A stretch of 64,000 nucleotides of DNA from Lepturacanthus savala (taxonomy: Eukaryota; Chordata; Actinopteri; Scombriformes; Trichiuridae): the NCBI GenBank assembly GCA_030544235.1, contig CM060470.1, forward strand, positions 28,753,098-28,817,097, read 5' to 3'. Shown one piece after another: positions 1 through 8,881 of the stretch; position 1 is the stretch's first letter; each line of letters starts with the position of its first letter. The notes below the pieces were generated by a model that was not told the DNA's origin, did no database searches, and worked only from the letters and a program-made list of their open reading frames with translations. The position numbers and the translations under genes were made by a program.

Positions 1-10
1 TTTTTCTTTG
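1..10 (+). repeat. Poly-pyrimidine leader of unit 1 (cut by window edge)
   Basis: The T-rich tract precedes the first anchor. The full form in other copies is TTCTTTTTTTTCTTTG, or the variant ending CTTTT. It is the left end of every unit. On the - strand it reads as an A-rich tail. Confidence 0.85.
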
Positions 11-124
11 TCTTCCGCGTCTTTGATTGCCCTTTTGGAGGCCTGAACATACTTAAAAAGTCCCCATTTTTTCTGGACGCATCAGGCCCGGCGAAAAATT
101 ACGTATTTCGTAGGTTTTGAAAAT

Positions 125-133
125 GGGCGGGGC
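125..133 (+). promoter_or_regulatory. GC-box-like motif in unit 1
   Basis: GGGCGGGGC matches the Sp1/KLF GC-box core. The same nine bases recur just before the first CGCCCCCT of each standard unit. Binding is inferred only. Confidence 0.3.
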
Positions 134-256
134 AAAATGGCTCAGTAGCGCCCCCTTGTCACTTTCAAAACACCCCCCCCATAGGGGTTAGTTTATCGTA
201 TCTTCACGAAACTCGGCACACGCGTTTATCATGCCAAGGCGCACAAAATATCCTCT

Positions 257-264
257 TGACGTCA
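257..264 (+). promoter_or_regulatory. Perfect CRE palindrome in unit 1
   Basis: TGACGTCA is the full CREB/ATF consensus palindrome, in the context CCTCTTGACGTCATGG. It is present at the equivalent place in nearly every unit. In unit 12 it reads TGACCTCA (21309-21316), so it is broken there. Function is not shown. Confidence 0.35.
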
Positions 265-571
265 TGGTGAAAGTCAAACAGGAAGTCGGCCATTTTGAAT
301 CAAACATCGCCGAAGACGCCGTTTGCAGGCAACGTAAATTCACGTACTAGTCAGAGACTATAGCCTGCAGCAGCGTAAAATTTTGGTTGTAGCATCTAAA
401 AGGCTTGATCATGAAAACTCGTCGAAATGGTGAGTTTTCATGGGAGGGCGTGGCCTCGGCGAGGCCTCAAATTCTGATGTTTCGCCATGAAAAAGGAAGT
501 TGTGTTTTCTCCATGAAAGGAACATCCGAACTGCATGAAATTGATGGTGTATGATGCTGGTCCCGCCCTGA

Positions 572-579
572 ACACGTGT
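572..579 (+). promoter_or_regulatory. CACGTG E-box palindrome, A half of unit 1
   Basis: ACACGTGT contains the palindromic CACGTG core. A second copy lies at 1350-1357 in the B half. Both recur at these places across the array. This is a motif match only. Confidence 0.2.
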
Positions 580-605
580 ATATGTTTATATTCACGCCAC
601 GTCAA

Positions 606-620
606 ACCGCCCCCTGCTGG
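606..620 (-). promoter_or_regulatory. CTCF-consensus match 1 in unit 1
   Basis: The 15 bases ACCGCCCCCTGCTGG match, on the - strand, all positions of the degenerate CTCF core CCASYAGRKGGCRSY. GCAGCAGGAAGTCAC follows directly and contains an ETS-like AGGAAGT. The site is conserved at the same place in most units and always has the same orientation. Confidence 0.4.
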
Positions 621-1383
621 CAGCAGGAAGTCACTGTCGTCACGCTTTAATGAATTTCTCAGAGGAAATTATGGATAACCACTTCAAATTGTGTTTATGG
701 CATGTCAAGACCTTTGTGATGAAATGTGTTTAATACCATGAGTTTTCATTGGAGGGCGTGGCCTCAGCGAGGCGGCGAGTTTCCATCCCTCGCCATGTGA
801 CATCAACTCATCATAACTTCCACATGCTATATTCTATCTGCACCAAATCTCTGATGCTTCATAAGGGTCCTGTCCTGAACATATTTATACACTCATATTC
901 ACTCACACTCACAGCGCCCCCTATTGGTAGCAGGAAATAACTTTCAAATGTAAAGCCCCATGCTTTATCTTTAACCTAGACTTACAAAATTCAACAGACA
1001 CATGGAGTACTTCAGGACGGACAAAAAATCCTCTTGGATCCATATCCTAAGTCCAACAGGAAGTCGGCCATCTTGAATTGAAAGTCAGCGATATCGCCGT
1101 TTGGAGGCGTCGTACTTTGACGAACTAGTCCTAGGGATTTATCAGCAGTGACTTCAAATTTTGGCTGTGGCATCTAAAGACGTCAATGATGAAAAAACAT
1201 TGAAATGGTGGCTCTAAAGGTTAGGGCGTGGCCTCGGTGAGGCCTCAAATCCTGATGTTTCGCCATGAAAAAGGAAGTTGTGATTTCTCCAGGAAAGGAA
1301 CATCCTAACTGCATGAAATTCATGGTGTATGATGCTGGTCATGCTCTGAACACGTGTACGTGTTTATATTCACGCCACATCAG

Positions 1384-1398
1384 ACCGCCCCCTGCTGG
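1384..1398 (-). promoter_or_regulatory. CTCF-consensus match 2 in unit 1
   Basis: This is the same 15-base word as at 606-620, in the B half and the same orientation. Full units therefore carry a pair of consensus words about 778 bp apart. Confidence 0.4.
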
Positions 1399-1720
1399 CA
1401 GCAGGAAGTCACTGTTGTCACGCTTTAATGAATTTCTCCTAGAGAATAACCCACAACCGCTTCAAATCGTGTCTCTAACATCTCAAGAACTTTGTTATGA
1501 GAAAGTTTACAAACGGTGACAATTCAGTAATGGGTGTTAGCGTTGCCAGACAGCGAATTACGCTGCCTCTCCCTCAGACAGGGACTTGAGATAGTTTTTT
1601 CAACATATTGCCTCAAAATCAACGATCGCCCCCCACACAAAGCAAACACATATGCTCTGACTCGCCCATACCCCGACTCGCCCATACCCCGACTGCCCAT
1701 ACCCCGCGAGGGCCCTTCAA

Positions 1721-1740
1721 TGCTGCTTGCAGCACTAGTT
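1721..1740 (+). repeat. Terminal hairpin plus CTAG-TT of unit 1
   Basis: TGCTGC-TT-GCAGCA is a perfect 6-bp stem with a 2-nt loop. CTAG and then TT follow immediately. GCGAGGGCCCTTCAA precedes it. This is the right end of intact units and it also closes the diverged block at about 5950. The order of hairpin, CTAG and T resembles a Helitron 3' terminus, but the hairpin is closer to the CTAG than in typical Helitrons. Confidence 0.7.
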
Positions 1741-1801
1741 AGGGCCCGAGCGGCGACTGCATAGCAGTCGCGGTACGCGAGGCCCTATTGTTCTCCAAAA
1801 G

Positions 1802-1841
<40 letters not shown>

Positions 1842-1910
1842 TTATTATTAGGGCCCGAGCGGCGACTGCATAGCAGTCGCGGTACGCGAGGCCCTATTGT
1901 TCTCCAAAAG

Positions 1911-1947
<37 letters not shown>

Positions 1948-1980
1948 TTATTATTATTATATTATTCTTTTTTTTCTTTT
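1741..1980 (+). repeat. Two palindromic modules with (ATT)n and leader
   Basis: Modules begin AGGGCCCGAG at 1741 and 1850. Each holds the hairpin GCGACTGC-ATA-GCAGTCGC between arms AGGGCC and GGCCCT, then ATTGTTCTCCAAAAG and a long ATT tract. Both are the short form (GGTACGCG, one base less than GGTACCGCG). The ATT tracts translate to poly-Leu, poly-Ile or poly-Asn in different frames. Confidence 0.9.
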
Positions 1981-3707
1981 TCTTCCGCGTCTTTGATTGC
2001 CCTTTTGGAGGCCTGAACATACTTAAAAAGTCCCCATTTTTTCTGGACGCATCAGACCCGGCGAAAAATTACGTATTTCGTAGGTTTTGAAAATGGGCGG
2101 GGCAAAATGGCTCAGTAGCGCCCCCTTGTCACTTTCAAAACACCCCCCCCATAGGGGTTAGTTTATCGTATCTTCACGAAACTCGGCACACGCGTTTATC
2201 ATGCCAAGGCGCACAAAAAATCCTCTTGACGTCATGGTGAAAGTCAAACAGGAAGTCGGCCATTTTGAATCAAACATCGGCCAAGACGCCGTTTGCAGGC
2301 GACGTAATTTCACCTACTAGTCAGACACTATAGCCTGCAGCGGCGTAAAATTTTGGTCGTACCTTCTAAAAGGCTTGATCATGAAAAATCATTGAAATGG
2401 TGAGTTTTCATGGGAGGGCGTGGCCTCGGCGAGGCCTCAAATTCTGATGTTTCGCCATGAAAAAGAAAGTTGTGTTTTCTCCATGAAAAGAACATCCTAA
2501 CTGCATGAAATTGATGGTGTATGATGCTGGTCCCGCCCTGAACACGTGTATATGTTTATAATCACGCCACGTCAAACCGCCCCCTGCTGGCAGCAGGAAG
2601 TCACTGTCGTCACGCTTTAATGAATTTCTCAGAGGAAATTATGGATAACCACTTCAAATTGTGTTTATGGCATGTCAAGACCTTTGTGATGAAATGTCTT
2701 TAATACCATGAGTTTTCATTGGAGGGCGTGGCCTCGGCGAGGCGGCGAGTTTCCATCCCTCGCCATGTGACATCAACTCATCATAACTTCCACATGCTAT
2801 ATTCTATCTGCACCAAATCTCTGATGCTTCATAAGGGTCCCGCCCTGAACGTATTTATACACTCATATTCACTCACACTCATAGCGCCCCCTATTGGTAG
2901 CAGGAAATCACTTTCAAATGTAAAGCCCCATGCTTTATCTTTAACCTAGACTTACAAAATTCGGCAGACACATGGAGTACTTCAGGACAGACAAAAAAGC
3001 CTCTTGGATCCATATCCTAAGTTTAACAGGAAGTCGGCCATCTTGAATTGAACGTCAGCGAAATCGCCGTTTGCAGGCGTCGTACTTTGCCGAACTAGTC
3101 CTAGGGATTTATCAGCAGTGACTTCAAATTTTGGCTGTGGCGTCTAAAGACGTCAATGATGAAAAAACATTGAAATGGTGGCTCTAAAGGTTAGGGCGTG
3201 GCCTCGGTGAGGCCTCAAATCCTGATGTTTCGCCATGAAAAAGGAAGTTGTGATTTCTCCAGGAAAGGAACATCCTAACTGCATGAAATTGATGGTGTAT
3301 GATGCTGGTCATGCTCTGAACACGTGTACGTGTTTATATACACGCCACGTCAGACCGCCCCCTGCTGGCAGCAGGAAGTCACTGTTGTCACGCTTTAATG
3401 AATTTCTCCTAGAGAATAACCCACAACCGCTTCAAATCGTGTCTCTAACATCTCAAGAACTTTGTTATGAGAAAGTTTACAAACGGTGACAATTCAGTAA
3501 TGGGTGTTAGCGTTGCCAGACAGCGAATTACGCTGCCTCTCCCTCAGACAGGGAGTTGAGATAGTTTCAACATATTGCCTCAAAATCAACGATCGCCCCC
3601 GACACAAAGCAAACACATATGCTCTGACTCGCCCATACCCCGACTCGCCCATACCCCGACTGCCCATACCCCGCGAGGGCCCTTCAATGCTGCTTGCAGC
3701 ACTAGTT
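1981..3707 (+). repeat. Unit 2, full length
   Basis: Modal length. Diagnostic variants are CATCGGCCAAGACGCC, GGTCGTACCTTCTAAAAG, CATGAAAAAGAAAG, GAACGTATTTATAC and AAGTTTAACAGGAAG. Unit 3 and the truncated unit 32 share these, so the three form one subfamily. Confidence 0.95.
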
Positions 3708-3852
3708 ATTATTATTCTCGTCCGAAATGAATTGCCTTTTTGAGGCCTTTCCCATACCTCAAAACTCACCAAAATTGCTGTGCACATCTGGAGTCGCGAA
3801 AATTTACGTATTCTATAGGTCTCCAGCATGGACACACAAAAATGGCTCTACA

Positions 3853-4654
3853 GCGCCCCCTGGAAATTTTCAAAACACCCTCCGCATTGGGCTTAGTTTT
3901 ACCAATCGTCATGAAATTCGGCACACACCTTCATCATGCCAAGACACACCAAAAAGCCTCTTGACACCATGGTGAAATCACAACAGGAAGTCGGCCATCT
4001 TGAATTGAAATTTCGCCAAAAGGGCGATTTTGGCCATTTCCACACCTCGCATCTGTGCGAACTTGTCCTAGAGATTACAAGGTCACGACCTCAAACTCGG
4101 CCAGGATGCTCTCAAGGCATGTGTGATTCAAAGTTATCAAAACCGTTTTCCTAAGTCTTACGGTCTGGCTGTGGTGGCCCCGCCTTTTTTGGTCATCGCT
4201 TCAGAGCTCGCCATCTAACTTTGAATGGCTGTCACGCCCACATACTTTACTCTATCAGCTTCAAACTGACTGGACGTGACCATGGCTCCGCCCCCAGTGT
4301 TTTGACATCATGATTACCCACTTAATATGTGGCGCCCCCTAGTGGTAACAGGAAGTGACCTTTTTTTACTTTTGCATGTACTAAAGACACATCGTTGAAC
4401 TTAGAAACTTCATTCCACCTCTACAACATGTAGAACACATTGGTGAAGCTATATGATGAACACTGTAAGGCCACGCCCTATGGCGTCCGTGTGGCGAGGC
4501 GGCGACGATCGATCCCTCGCCATGAAAATACGTTTGGCTTTTTGGTGGCTTTAACGATCACTTATCGTCATGAAAATGGATACACAGGTCAAAGGTGAGA
4601 TCCTCTATGATTTGATAGGGGCAATCCACATGGGTGGGGCCAAATGCCTCTCTA
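3853..4654 (+). repeat. First long-short period inside the diverged block
   Basis: About 802 bp. It contains CACCTCGCATCTGTGCGA, GGTCATCGCTTCAGAGCTCG, CTGTCACGCCCACATACTTT and GACCATGGCTCCGCCCCC, all repeated about 790 bp further on. Within each period the long arm is closed by a GGCGCCCCCTAGTGG-type anchor. Confidence 0.8.
4331..4345 (-). promoter_or_regulatory. CTCF-consensus match in diverged block (1 of 4)
   Basis: GGCGCCCCCTAGTGG matches the degenerate CTCF core at every position on the - strand. TAACAGGAAGTGAC follows. Confidence 0.4.
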
Positions 4655-5442
4655 GCGCCCCCTGGAAACTTTCAAAAACCCCTCCACATAGGGGTTAGTA
4701 CATCCTACAGTCATGAAATTCGGCACACTCCTTAATCATTCCGAGACGCACAAAAAAGCCTCATGACGTCATGGTGAAATCCCCACAGGAAGTCGGCCAT
4801 CTTGAATTGAATGGTCGATTTTTGGCGATTTCCACACCTCGCATCTGTGCGATCTTCTCCCAGAGATTACAAGGTATGGAACTCAAAGTCGGCCAGGATG
4901 CTCTCAAGGCATGTGTGATTCCAAGTTAGAAAAAAGCGTTTTCCTAAGTCTTACGGTCTGGCCGTAGTGGCCACGCCTTTTCTGGTCATCGCTTCAGAGC
5001 TCGCCATCTGATTTTGAATGGCTGTCACGCCCACATACTTTACTCTATCAGCTTCAAACTGACTGGACGTGACCATGGCTCCGCCCCCAGTGTTTTGACA
5101 TCATGGTTACCCACTTAATAGGTGGCGCCCCCTGGTGGTAACAGGAAGTGACTTTTTTTACTTTAATATGTACTGAAGACACATCATTAAACTTAGAAAC
5201 TTCATTCCACCTCTAAAACATGTGGAACACATTGGTGAAACTCTGTGATGAACGCTGTGAGGCCACACCCTATGGCGTCCGTGTGGCGAGGCGGCGACGA
5301 TCACTCGCCGTGAAAATACGTTTGGCTTTTTGATGGCTTTAATGGTCGCTTATCGGCATGAAAATGGAAACACAGGTCAAGGGGGGCAGGATCTTTGATC
5401 TGATATGGATGACCCACATGGGAGGGGCTAAATACCTCTATA
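4655..5442 (+). repeat. Second long-short period inside the diverged block
   Basis: About 788 bp and clearly homologous to 3853-4654, with scattered substitutions such as GCCGTAGTGGCCACGCC against GCTGTGGTGGCCCCGCC. The two copies differ much more from each other than neighbouring standard units do. This indicates greater age. Confidence 0.8.
5124..5138 (-). promoter_or_regulatory. CTCF-consensus match in diverged block (2 of 4)
   Basis: GGCGCCCCCTGGTGG gives CCACCAGGGGGCGCC on the - strand, close to the best-known vertebrate CTCF core. It is followed by TAACAGGAAGTGAC. Confidence 0.45.
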
Positions 5443-5581
5443 GCGCCCCCTATAAATATTCAATAGACCCTCCATAGGGTTTCTTTTATCGTAGAAACAT
5501 GAAATTCGGTACACACGTGTATCTTGTCCAGACAAACATAAAAGTCTCTGGCACCAACGGTCTATGTCAAACAGGAAGTCT

Positions 5582-5596
5582 GCTGCCCCCTGGTGG
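5582..5596 (-). promoter_or_regulatory. CTCF-consensus match in diverged block (3 of 4)
   Basis: GCTGCCCCCTGGTGG, directly after AACAGGAAGTCT. It lies 140 bp past the anchor at 5443, so the regular long-short spacing breaks down here. Confidence 0.35.
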
Positions 5597-5708
5597 ACAC
5601 AGTTAACTTGTCATAACTCCGTCCCACATAAACCGATCTGCCTCAAACTTCACACATGTGATCAGGATGGGTCCCTCTGCGCTCCACCCCAAGTTAGGCT
5701 ACTGTGCT

Positions 5709-5723
5709 GCTGCCCCCTGGTGG
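5709..5723 (-). promoter_or_regulatory. CTCF-consensus match in diverged block (4 of 4)
   Basis: The same 15-base word as at 5582, 127 bp downstream. It is part of a local tandem duplication that also repeats GTTAAC, ATAACTC and CGATCTGC. Confidence 0.35.
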
Positions 5724-5852
5724 TCACACCGTTAACGTCAAATAACTCTGTGTTGCAATGCACGATCTGCTCCAAACTTTACATGTGTGATGAGAGCACA
5801 ATGCACGCGCTACTCCGGCAGTGGCACGGAGAGGGGGCAATGGCGCGGGGGC

Positions 5853-5932
5853 GGTGGCATAGCAGGTCGGTGGCATGGCAGGGCGGTGGCATGGCAGGGC
5901 GGTGGCATGGCAGGGCGGTGGCATAGCATGGC
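5853..5932 (+). repeat. 16-bp minisatellite, five copies
   Basis: GGTGGCATGGCAGGGC repeats exactly every 16 bases at 5853, 5869, 5885, 5901 and 5917. The outer copies vary (ATAGCAGGTC, ATAGCATGGC). It ends directly at GAGGGCCCGTTAATGCTGC. Standard units have a different minisatellite of similar period (CTCGCCCATACCCCGA) at the same distance from the terminus. The open frame through it, rich in Trp-His-Gly, is a by-product. Confidence 0.95.
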
Positions 5933-5991
5933 GAGGGCCCGTTAATGCTGCTTGCAGCACTAGTTATTATTATTATTCTTTTTTTTCTTTT

Positions 5992-7718
5992 TCTTCCGCG
6001 TCTTTGATTGCCCTTTTGGAGGCCTGAACATACTTAAAAAGTCCCCATTTTTTCTGGACGCATCAGACCCGGCGAAAAATTACGTATTTCGTAGGTTTTG
6101 AAAATGGGCGGGGCAAAATGGCTCAGTAGCGCCCCCTTGTCACTTTCAAAACACCCCCCCCCTAGGGGTTAGTTTATCGTATCTTCACGAAACTCGGCAC
6201 ACGCGTTTATCATGCCAAGGCGCACAAAAAATCCTCTTGACGTCATGGTGAAAGTCAAACAGGAAGTCGGCCATTTTGAATCAAACATCGGCCAAGACGC
6301 CGTTTGCAGGCGACGTAATTTCACCTACTAGTCAGACACTATAGCCTGCAGCGGCGTAAAATTTTGGTCGTACCTTCTAAAAGGCTTGATCATGAAAAAT
6401 CATTGAAATGGTGAGTTTTCATGGGAGGGCGTGGCCTCGGCGAGGCCTCAAATTCTGATGTTTCGCCATGAAAAAGAAAGTTGTGTTTTCTCCATGAAAG
6501 GAACATCCTAACTGCATGAAATTGATGGTGTATGATGCTGGTCCCGCCCTGAACACGTGTATATGTTTATAATCACGCCACGTCAAACCGCCCCCTGCTG
6601 GCAGCAGGAAGTCACTGTCGTCACGCTTTAATGAATTTCTCAGAGGAAATTATGGATAACCACTTCAAATTGTGTTTATGGCATGTCAAGACCTTTGTGA
6701 TGAAATGTCTTTAATACCATGAGTTTTCATTGGAGGGCGTGGCCTCGGCGAGGCGGCGAGTTTCCATCCTTCGCCATGTGACATCAACTCATCATAACTT
6801 CCACATGCTATATTCTATCTGCACCAAATCTCTGATGCTTCATAAGGGTCCCGCCCTGAACGTATTTATACACTCATATTCACTCACACTCATAGCCCCC
6901 CCTATTGGTAGCAGGAAATCACTTTCAAATGTAAAGCCCCATGCTTTATCTTTAACCTAGACTTACAAAATTCGGCAGACACATGGAGTACTTCAGGACA
7001 GACAAAAAAGCCTCTTGGATCCATATCCTAAGTTTAACAGGAAGTCGGCCATCTTGAATTGAACGTCAGCGAAATCGCCGTTTGCAGGCGTCGTACTTTG
7101 ACGAACTAGTCCTAGGGATTTATCAGCAGTGACTTCAAATTTTGGCTGTGGCGTCTAAAGACGTCAATGATGAAAAAACATTGAAATGGTGGCTCTAAAG
7201 GTTAGGGCGTGGCCTCGGTGAGGCCTCAAATCCTGATGTTTCGCCATGAAAAAGGAAGTTGTGATTTCTCCAGGAAAGGAACATCCTAACTGCATGAAAT
7301 TGATGGTGTATGATGCTGGTCATGCTCTGAACACGTGTACGTGTTTATATACACGCCACGTCAGACCGCCCCCTGCTGGCAGCAGGAAGTCACTGTTGTC
7401 ACGCTTTAATGAATTTCTCCTAGAGAATAACCCACAACCGCTTCAAATCGTGTCTCTAACATCTCAAGAACTTTGTTATGAGAAAGTTTACAAACGGTGA
7501 CAATTCAGTAATGGGTGTTAGCGTTGCCAGACAGCGAATTACGCTGCCTCTCCCTCAGACAGGGAGTTGAGATAGTTTCAACATATTGCCTCAAAATCAA
7601 CGATCGCCCCCGACACAAAGCAAACACATATGCTCTGACTCGCCCATACCCCGACTCGCCCGTACCCCGACTGCCCATACCCCGCGAGGGCCCTTCAATG
7701 CTGCTTGCAGCACTAGTT
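5992..7718 (+). repeat. Unit 3, full length
   Basis: Near-identical to unit 2, with the same length and the same subfamily variants. Private differences include CCCCCCCCCTAGGGG at about 6154-6168 and ATAGCCCCCCCTATTGG at about 6892, which destroys the third CGCCCCCT anchor. It sits just beyond the diverged block. Confidence 0.95.
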
Positions 7719-7741
7719 ATTATTATTCTTTTTTTTCTTTT

Positions 7742-8699
7742 TCTTCCGCGTCTTTGATTGCCCTTTTGGAGGCCTGAACATACTTAAAAAGTCCCCATTT
7801 TTTCTGGACGCATCAGACCCGGCGAAAAATTACGTATTTCGTAGGTTTTGAAAATGGGCGGGGCAAAATGGCTCAGTAGCGCCCCCTTTTCACTTTCAAA
7901 ACACCCCCCCCATAGGGGTTAGTTTATCGTATCTTCACGAAACTCGGCACACGCGTTTATCATGCCAAGGCGCACAAAAAATCCTCTTGACGTCATGGTG
8001 AAAGTCAAACAGGAAGTCGGCCATTTTGAATCAAACATCGCCGAAGACGCCGTTTGCAGGCAACGTAAATTCACCTACTAGTCAGACACTATAGCCTGCA
8101 GCGGCGTAAAATTTTGGTTGTAGCATCTAAAAGGCTTGATCATGAAAACTCGTTGAAATGGTGAGTTTTCATGGGAGGGCGTGGCCTCGGCGAGGCCTCA
8201 AATTCTGATGTTTCGCCATGAAAAAGGAAGTTGTGTTTTCTCCATGAAAGGAACATCCTAACTGCATGAAATTGATGGTGCATGATGCTGGTCCCGCCCT
8301 GAACACGTGTATATGGTTATAATCACGCCATGTCCAACCGCCCCCTGCTGGCAGCAGGAAGTCACTGTTGTCACGCTTTAATGAATTTCTCAGAGGAAAT
8401 TATGGATAACCACTTCAAATTGTGTTTCTGGCATGTCAAGACCTTTGTGATGAAATGTCTTTAATACCATGAGTTTTCATTGGAGGGCGTGGCCTCGGCA
8501 AGGCGGCGAGTTTCCATCCCTCGCCATGTGACATCAACTCATCATAACTTCCACATGCTAAATTCTATCTGCACCAAATCTCTGATGCTTCATAAGGGTC
8601 CCGCCCTGAACATATTCATACACTCATATCCACTCACACTCATAGCGCCCCCTATTGGTAGCAGGAAATAACTTTCAAATGTAAAGCCCCATGCTTTAT
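7742..8699 (+). repeat. Unit 4, truncated: B half missing
   Basis: Matches the standard unit up to AAGCCCCATGCTTTAT and stops there, about 770 bp short. It joins to a hairpin-module cluster through the bases TTAT/TTA shared by both sides. It carries CTCATATCCACTC and ATATTCATACAC, otherwise seen together only in unit 28, so those two units are related. Confidence 0.93.
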
Positions 8700-8844
8700 T
8701 AGGGCCCGAGCGGCGACTGCATAGCAGTCGCGGTACCGCGAGGCCCTATTGTTCTCCAAAAGATTATTATTATTATTCTTATTAGGGCCCGAGCGGCGAC
8801 TGCATAGCAGTCGCGGTACGCGAGGCCCTATTGTTCTCCAAAAG

Positions 8845-8881
<37 letters not shown>

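Larger units (their letters stand above)
148..913 (+). repeat. A half of unit 1 (two sub-blocks)
   Basis: Two sub-blocks each open with a CGCCCCCT anchor, at 148 and 607. The intervals are 459 bp and then 307 bp. The block contains AACAGGAAGTCGGCCATTTTGAATC, a GGCGTGGCCTCGGCGAGGC segment, and the CGCCATGAAAAAGGAAG stretch, which all have counterparts in the B half. This shows the unit is an old internal dimer. Confidence 0.8.
11..1740 (+). repeat. Unit 1, full length (reference copy)
   Basis: Complete unit from TCTTCCGCG to ACTAGTT. The layout is: leader-proximal segment; A half anchored by GCGCCCCCT at 148 and CCGCCCCCT at 607; B half anchored at 914 and 1385; a 14-16 bp minisatellite near 1657-1706; and a terminal hairpin. 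It carries T6 instead of T3 in GATAGTTTCAAC (about 1593), which explains its 3 extra bases over the modal length. Its B half has the GTTTGGAGGCGTCG and AAATTCATGGTG variants shared with the B half of units 5 and 23. Confidence 0.95.
914..1740 (+). repeat. B half of unit 1 (diverged duplicate of A half)
   Basis: Sub-blocks start at 914 (GCGCCCCCTATTGG) and 1385 (CCGCCCCCTGCTGG), 471 bp apart. Shared strings with the A half include AACAGGAAGTCGGCCAT, GCGTGGCCTCGGTGAGGCC, TGATGTTTCGCCATGAAAAA and GTCACGCTTTAATGAATTTC. The tail from about 1440 to 1740 has no A-half counterpart and ends with the minisatellite and terminal hairpin. Confidence 0.8.
3708..5991 (+). repeat. Diverged block of the same repeat superfamily
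   Basis: After ACTAGTTATTATTATTCTCG the sequence departs from the standard unit but stays alignable in pieces. ATTGCCTTTTTGAGGCC matches ATTGCCCTTTTGGAGGCC, and CACAGGAAGTCGGCCATCTTG, GAAATTCGGCACAC and CACCTCGC segments follow. CGCCCCCT-type anchors fall at 3853, 4332, 4655, 5125 and 5443, with intervals 479, 323, 470 and 318. This is the same long-short alternation as the standard unit. The block ends with a 16-bp minisatellite and GCGAGGGCCCGTTAATGCTGCTTGCAGCACTAGTT-like terminus at about 5932-5964. It then has an (ATT)n tract and the leader of unit 3. It is either an older subfamily copy or an insertion. Confidence 0.85.

Noticed and set aside
1741..1800. Integron attC-like or rho-independent terminator hairpin
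   Set aside because: There is no integrase and no gene cassettes. The hairpin is followed by ATTGTTCTCC rather than a T run, and nothing else is bacterial.
1741..1810. tRNA or other structured RNA gene in the module
   Set aside because: The module is too short for a tRNA, has no anticodon arm or T-loop signature, and lacks A and B box promoter elements.
1739..2090. Frames with long Leu, Ile or Asn runs, possibly membrane peptides
   Set aside because: The runs are translations of (ATT)n/(AAT)n microsatellites. Run length follows tract length, and both strands give equally long frames.
3936..4154. 72-codon frame in the diverged block
   Set aside because: The homologous place in the second period (about 4740-4960) does not keep the frame, so no coding constraint is visible.
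5564..5960. 120-codon frame ending in Trp-His-Gly repeats
   Set aside because: It runs through duplicated CTGCCCCCTGGTGG segments and the 16-bp minisatellite. 16 is not a multiple of three, so the frame is not a protein repeat.
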